Shown here piece by piece: positions 4,686 to 7,968 of a stretch of 7,968 bases of DNA (position 1 is the stretch's first letter; every line of letters begins with the position of its first letter). Location: contig NZ_CALIMQ010000119.1 of the NCBI RefSeq assembly GCF_938045535.1, forward strand, positions 1 to 7,968. Direction: 5' to 3'. The translations under genes were made by a program, and so were the position numbers. Below the pieces are notes generated by a model that did not search any database, was not told where the DNA came from, and saw only the letters and a program-made list of their open reading frames with translations. The DNA is from an uncultured Campylobacter sp. GTDB taxonomy: Bacteria; Campylobacterota; Campylobacteria; Campylobacterales; Campylobacteraceae.

Positions 4686-6488
4686 CTATTTTTTCGCCAT
4701 TCGTCTGCGCGTCGTAGGATCAAGGTATCGCTTGCGCACGCGGATATTTACGGGCGTAACCTCCACGAGCTCGTCCTCCTCGATCCACTCCAGCGCGCGC
4801 TCTAAATTTAGCGCACGCGGCGGCACGAGCTTGATCGCGTCGTCGCTGCCGCTGGCGCGGACGTTGGTTAAATTTTTACCCTTGATCGGATTGACGTCCA
4901 GATCGTTCGGACGGCTGTGCTCGCCGATGATCATACCCAGATAGACCTTCGCCTGCGGAGCGATAAAAAGCACGCCGCGATCTTGCAGGTTCCACAGGCT
5001 GTATCCTAGCGCCACTCCGTTTTCCATACTCACGAGCGCGCCGTTTTGTCGCTTCTCGACCGCGCCGATAAATGGGCGAAATTCCAAAAAGCTATGGTTC
5101 ATCACACCTTCGCCGCGAGTATCAGTCAAAAACTGCGAGCGAAAGCCGATAAGACCGCGCGCCGGGATCTCAAACTCCATACGCGTCTGCCCGTCGCCGG
5201 TAGGATTCATCACCTTCATCTCGGCCTTTTTGCGGCCGAGCTTTTCTATGACGGTGCCGGTGCAATCATCGGGTGCGTCGATAACTAAGTGCTCGAAAGG
5301 CTCACATTTGATGCCGTCGATCTCTTTGATGATAACTTCCGGGCGCCCGAGGCAAAACTCAAAGCCCTCGCGGCGCATATTCTCAGCCAAAATCGTGATC
5401 TGTAGCTCACCGCGACCGCTTACTTTAAATTTGCCCTCGCCCGCGTTTTCATAGCGCATCGCGATGTTAGTTTTCATCTCCGCTTCCAAGCGCTCGTCGA
5501 TCTTATTTGAGGTTACAAATTTACCCTCCGTACCGGCTAGCGGTCCGTCATTTACGCTAAAAATTACGCTAAGGGTAGGTTCTTCTATATGCAGCGCATC
5601 AAGCGGAATCGGATTATTGGGATCGACGATGCTATCGCCTACGTCAAGCGCGTCAAAGCCAGCGATCGCCACGATGTCGCCCGTGCCCGCCGCGTCGATG
5701 TCGGCGCGCTCAAGTCCGTTAAAGCCGATGAGTTTTGAAATTCTACCGTTGATGTGCGTGCCGTCAGCTTTGGCTAACATAACACTTTGGTTTTTGTTTA
5801 TCGTGCCGTTGAAAATTCTAGCGATGCCGATCTTGCCGACGTAGTTATCGTAATCGAGCGTGAAAACCTGCAGCTGCAAAGGATTATCGTCGCTGCCGCT
5901 AGGGGTCGGAACGTGAGAGATGATCGTCTCAAAAAGTGGCTTCATATCGGTGCTCTCATCGCTTAAGTCGTATTTTGCATAGCCGTTTTTAGCCGCGGCA
6001 TAGATGACGGGGAACTCAAGCTGCTCGTCGTTTGCGTCAAGCGCTACGAAAAGATCAAAAATTTCATTTACCACGCGGTCCGGATCGGCTGCGGGCTTAT
6101 CGATTTTATTTACTACTACGATCGGTCGTAGTCCCAAAGATAGCGCCTTTTTGACGACAAATTTGGTCTGCGGCATAACGCCTTCTTGCGCATCGACGAG
6201 CAAAAGCACGCCGTCTACCATCTTTAGCACGCGCTCGACCTCGCCGCCGAAATCGGCGTGACCCGGAGTGTCGATGATATTGATTTTAACGCCGCCGTAG
6301 TGGATGGCCGTGTTTTTGGATAGGATCGTAATACCGCGCTCGCGCTCTATGTCGTTGCTGTCCATCACGCGCTCGCCGACTTCTTGGTGATTACCAAAGG
6401 TGCCGGATTGTTTTAAAAGCTCATCTACAATAGTGGTCTTGCCGTGATCGACGTGCGCGATAACCGCGATATTTCTGATATTTTCCAA
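4686..6488 (-). CDS. typA: Translational GTPase TypA/BipA
   Basis: The 600-residue product is full length for TypA, a ribosome-binding GTPase related to EF-G that supports 50S assembly and stress or cold adaptation. The G domain shows G1 A-H-V-D-H-G-K-T-T (11-19), G2 E-R-G-I-T (50-54), G3 D-T-P-G-H (73-77) and G4 N-K-I-D (127-130). It is followed by the beta-barrel domain II (about 205-300), EF-G-like domains III and V (about 305-480) and the TypA-specific C-terminal domain, ending in the family signature K-R-Y-L-D-P near the terminus. The start is TTG at 6488: GGAG (6498-6495) lies six bases upstream, an in-frame TAA sits five codons upstream, and the next ATG is residue 42, beyond the P-loop. 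It appears monocistronic, with a promoter at 6527-6522 and a strong terminator at 4659-4622. Confidence 0.97.
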   Translation of the reverse strand: MENIRNIAVIAHVDHGKTTIVDELLKQSGTFGNHQEVGERVMDSNDIERERGITILSKNTAIHYGGVKINIIDTPGHADFGGEVERVLKMVDGVLLLVDAQEGVMPQTKFVVKKALSLGLRPIVVVNKIDKPAADPDRVVNEIFDLFVALDANDEQLEFPVIYAAAKNGYAKYDLSDESTDMKPLFETIISHVPTPSGSDDNPLQLQVFTLDYDNYVGKIGIARIFNGTINKNQSVMLAKADGTHINGRISKLIGFNGLERADIDAAGTGDIVAIAGFDALDVGDSIVDPNNPIPLDALHIEEPTLSVIFSVNDGPLAGTEGKFVTSNKIDERLEAEMKTNIAMRYENAGEGKFKVSGRGELQITILAENMRREGFEFCLGRPEVIIKEIDGIKCEPFEHLVIDAPDDCTGTVIEKLGRKKAEMKVMNPTGDGQTRMEFEIPARGLIGFRSQFLTDTRGEGVMNHSFLEFRPFIGAVEKRQNGALVSMENGVALGYSLWNLQDRGVLFIAPQAKVYLGMIIGEHSRPNDLDVNPIKGKNLTNVRASGSDDAIKLVPPRALNLERALEWIEEDELVEVTPVNIRVRKRYLDPTTRRRMAKK

Positions 6489-6494
6489 ATTTTT

Positions 6495-6498
6495 CTCC
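6495..6498 (-). promoter_or_regulatory. Ribosome-binding site that fixes the typA TTG start
   Basis: GGAG lies six bases before TTG (6488-6486). No ATG or GTG lies between the upstream in-frame stop and the P-loop, so this site decides the start codon. Confidence 0.8.
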
Positions 6499-6521
6499 GT
6501 TTATAATTTCAAAAACTGATG

Positions 6522-6527
6522 ATTATA
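6522..6527 (-). promoter_or_regulatory. -10 box for typA
   Basis: TATAAT on the minus strand follows a T-run (TTTTTTTAG), as in Campylobacter sigma-70 promoters. Start near 6515 gives a leader of about 27 bases. It lies after the stop codon of the 139-residue gene, so typA need not depend on read-through from that gene. Confidence 0.7.
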
Positions 6528-6552
6528 CTAAAAAAATTCTTAAGATAAAAAT

Positions 6553-6972
6553 TTACGAATACTCTTTGACTTCGCAGACAAAAAACTCATAAACGCGCTG
6601 TTGGATTAGTGCATCCTCGTCATCATCTCCGATTAAACGGCGTAGATGCGAAAAATCAATCTTTTTGATATATTTTTTGTTATTTTTTATATCTCTGTCG
6701 ATCTCTTTTAAAAGCGAATCTAAATTTAAGCTTTTATAGGTTTTCGCCTTTAAGATATATTCTTTTACGATGGAAACCAACACGCCGATGCGCTGCTCGT
6801 CACCCGGATAAATTTCGCCAGCTATATCTTTGATCGTATCGTAATCCTCCTCGGTCTGCTTCTTTTTGGCAAGTAGCATAGCGGCAAAAATTTTGGCTCT
6901 GAACTCAATAGAGCGATGATGAGGGATAAAAACCTCGCGAAATACGGATAAAAGATGATTTTTGAAATTCAT
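6553..6972 (-). CDS. Conserved-looking 139-residue helical protein of unknown function
   Basis: I do not recognise a named family with certainty. The product is highly charged and predicted mostly helical: a short N-terminal helix (MNFKNHLLSVFREVF), then I-E-F-R-A-K-I-F-A-A-M-L-L-A-K (about 22-36), an acidic turn, and further amphipathic helices with a lysine-rich patch (KNNKKYIKKIDF, about 96-107). It has no signal peptide or membrane helix, so it is probably cytoplasmic. The overall look recalls TerB-like all-helical domains, but the diagnostic residues cannot be confirmed by eye. The ATG at 6972 has TAAGG six bases upstream. The stop codon is 64 bases before typA on the same strand, with a typA promoter between. 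Its own promoter may overlap that of ffs (TTATAT near 7006-7001 on the minus strand). Confidence 0.8.
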   Translation of the reverse strand: MNFKNHLLSVFREVFIPHHRSIEFRAKIFAAMLLAKKKQTEEDYDTIKDIAGEIYPGDEQRIGVLVSIVKEYILKAKTYKSLNLDSLLKEIDRDIKNNKKYIKKIDFSHLRRLIGDDDEDALIQQRVYEFFVCEVKEYS

Positions 6973-7001
6973 TTATAACCTTACTTTAAGAAACATTTCC
7001 A

Positions 7002-7007
7002 TATAAT
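7002..7007 (+). promoter_or_regulatory. -10 box for the SRP RNA gene
   Basis: TATAAT ends seven bases before G7015, which is where the paired 5' end of the SRP RNA begins. The fit between promoter spacing and RNA structure supports both calls. No strong -35 box was seen. Confidence 0.75.
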
Positions 7008-7014
7008 CCAATTT

Positions 7015-7118
7015 GCCCTTTCTTAGACCTGTGCAATGCTTTTTTTAGGCACCGCTTCAGGGTAGGAATACAGCAGAGCACTTAGATCTCGCATGTGCCG
7101 CAGCCATCTGGGAAGGGG
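7015..7118 (+). ncRNA. ffs: Small bacterial signal recognition particle RNA (4.5S-type)
   Basis: This RNA pairs with Ffh to form the SRP, which delivers nascent membrane proteins to the translocon. The recognition hairpin of domain IV is intact: stem GCUU (7054-7057) with GAGC (7076-7079), the asymmetric loop CAGG (7058-7061) against AGCA (7072-7075), three pairs GUA/UAC, and the GGAA tetraloop (7065-7068). Further helices are UUUAGG (7044-7049) with CUUAGA (7081-7086), AUGC (7036-7039) with GCAU (7091-7094), GC (7033-7034) with GC (7097-7098), mirroring GCAACGC/GCGUGUGC of E. coli 4.5S RNA, and a closing 12-pair helix 7016-7027 with 7107-7118, wobble pairs included. At about 104 nt it is the small form without an Alu domain. 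It converges on the HD gene, whose stop codon starts three bases after its 3' helix. Confidence 0.93.
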
Positions 7119-7122
7119 TTTT
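7107..7122 (+). terminator. Likely 3' end and terminator of ffs
   Basis: The 3' arm of the closing helix ends in GGGG (7115-7118), followed by TTTT (7119-7122). The closing helix of the RNA plus this short T-run could serve as the intrinsic terminator. The T-run is short, so processing or read-through into the antisense of the HD gene is possible. Confidence 0.4.
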
Positions 7123-7968
7123 ATAAATCGATCCTATTGAGCCCAAAATGCTCTTTGAAATCCTCGCAAACACTCTGAAAATCGACGCCTTCAATTTTCG
7201 GCTTGGCTTTGAAAAACTCTAACATCGAATTATACCCGCTAAGCAGCTCCTTGCTTTTAACGCCGTAGCTGATCGAAATTCCTGCCTCAAAAAATGCCGC
7301 TAATTTATCGCAATACTTAAGCGCCTTGCCGTCGATTGCACGAAATTTATCTTCGTTAAACATCTTTAGGCTGCCTTCTGCAAATTTAGGCTCCTTGCCT
7401 AGCTCAAAGGTGCGGTTTTCAAACTCATCTTTTATAAATTTACCGCCCTCTTTGCGGATACCCAAAATATAGCTAAAATCATCTCTCATATGCTCGGGCA
7501 CGAAAGGTAAAATTTTATCGTCTATTAGTCGCATCTCATATTCACTGATGATGTCGCTAAGGCCTTTGACGCCGTATTTTACGGGGCTAATAATGTCGCG
7601 AGTGAGGCTTTCGGGCAAATCGTGAAATAGAGCGCAGAAAAAATTATATGCCGTACGCGAGCGACACGCACCCACTTCAAGCGAGAAAAAGTAACTTAAA
7701 ATCGCAACTACCAGCATGTGTCCTAGCACCGATGTCTCAGGGATGCGCGGCGTCTGCGCCCAGCGTTTTTGGAAACGAAGTCTGCCACTAAGATCGACTA
7801 TGCGAGCAAGTTTTTTATTCATCACGATTTTTCGCACGCCGATTAGCTCATAATAATCCTCAAGCTCCTCCTCAACCTTGGCTTTTAACTCCTCGATATC
7901 GTTTAAAAACTGGCTAGTTTGATAGACGATGTTAAATTCCCACCGCGTAGAGAGGTAACTAGCTGCCT
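7121..7968 (-). CDS. YfbR-like HD-domain phosphohydrolase, C-terminal 281 residues (start beyond window)
   Basis: The frame is open to the right edge, so the true start lies outside. A GTG at 7837-7835 begins no new protein: the 43 upstream residues (including S-Y-L-S-T-R-W-E-F and an acidic E-E-L-K-A-K-V-E-E-E stretch) are coherent coding sequence. Numbering from the window edge, the HD metal site is complete: R68-W69, His83 (V-L-G-H-M), His115-Asp116 in F-H-D-L-P-E-S-L-T-R-D-I, Glu119, Asp124, S-P-V-K-Y (127-131) and Asp220 (Y-C-D-K-L). This order closely matches the 5'-deoxynucleotidase YfbR (HD, Glu, D-L-P-T-P-V-K-Y, Asp), so hydrolysis of nucleoside monophosphates or a related phosphate ester in the cytoplasm is likely. 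Compared with YfbR there is a longer N-terminal part and an insert at about 172-208, so the substrate may differ. Confidence 0.88.
   Translation of the reverse strand, partial: AASYLSTRWEFNIVYQTSQFLNDIEELKAKVEEELEDYYELIGVRKIVMNKKLARIVDLSGRLRFQKRWAQTPRIPETSVLGHMLVVAILSYFFSLEVGACRSRTAYNFFCALFHDLPESLTRDIISPVKYGVKGLSDIISEYEMRLIDDKILPFVPEHMRDDFSYILGIRKEGGKFIKDEFENRTFELGKEPKFAEGSLKMFNEDKFRAIDGKALKYCDKLAAFFEAGISISYGVKSKELLSGYNSMLEFFKAKPKIEGVDFQSVCEDFKEHFGLNRIDL

Noticed and set aside
4678..6261. Several plus-strand open frames opposite typA
   Set aside because: They are low-complexity serine-, arginine- and alanine-rich shadows of a strongly conserved gene on the other strand, without ribosome-binding sites.
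7121..7837. HD protein as a complete gene starting at GTG 7837
   Set aside because: The frame continues upstream to the window edge as coherent coding sequence with typical family residues, so the gene is truncated rather than starting there.

Overview
The window looks like an ordinary chromosomal segment from a member of the Campylobacterota, most likely a Campylobacter of moderate GC such as the oral species C. gracilis, C. showae or C. rectus. This placement is inferred from three things: AT-rich intergenic DNA between moderately GC-rich genes, PEB1-like periplasmic binding proteins, and a palindrome, AAATTTTAAAATTT, that recurs seven times. No phage, insertion sequence, CRISPR array, tRNA, rRNA or defence locus was seen, and I found no convincing new multi-gene system.

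Layout from left to right: the N-terminal part of a DUF805 membrane protein (minus strand, cut by the left edge); a 311-base gene-free stretch; an ankyrin-repeat lipoprotein (minus); a divergent promoter region; two tandem paralogous amino-acid-type ABC transporter binding proteins (plus), each with its own promoter; a 452-base non-coding stretch dense in AT palindromes; a HAD-IB phosphatase-like protein (minus); a strong intrinsic terminator; the translational GTPase TypA/BipA, read from a TTG start (minus); an unrecognised 139-residue helical protein (minus); the small SRP RNA gene ffs (plus, about 104 nt, with no protein reading frame to reveal it); and the C-terminal 281 residues of a YfbR-like HD phosphohydrolase (minus, cut by the right edge).

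The genes do not form one pathway. Most appear to be single-gene transcription units, because plausible -10 boxes lie directly before six of them (DUF805, ankyrin lipoprotein, both binding proteins, typA, ffs). TypA and the SRP RNA both serve translation or protein targeting, but they face opposite ways. The two binding proteins have no permease or ATPase gene beside them in the window, so they would have to use a transporter encoded elsewhere or have non-transport roles.

The points most worth following up are the reciprocal divergence of the predicted ligand pockets of the two binding proteins despite a nearly identical 3' third, the SRP RNA gene with its 3' end abutting the stop codon of a convergent gene, and the repeated AT palindrome with its dense relatives between 3534 and 3985.
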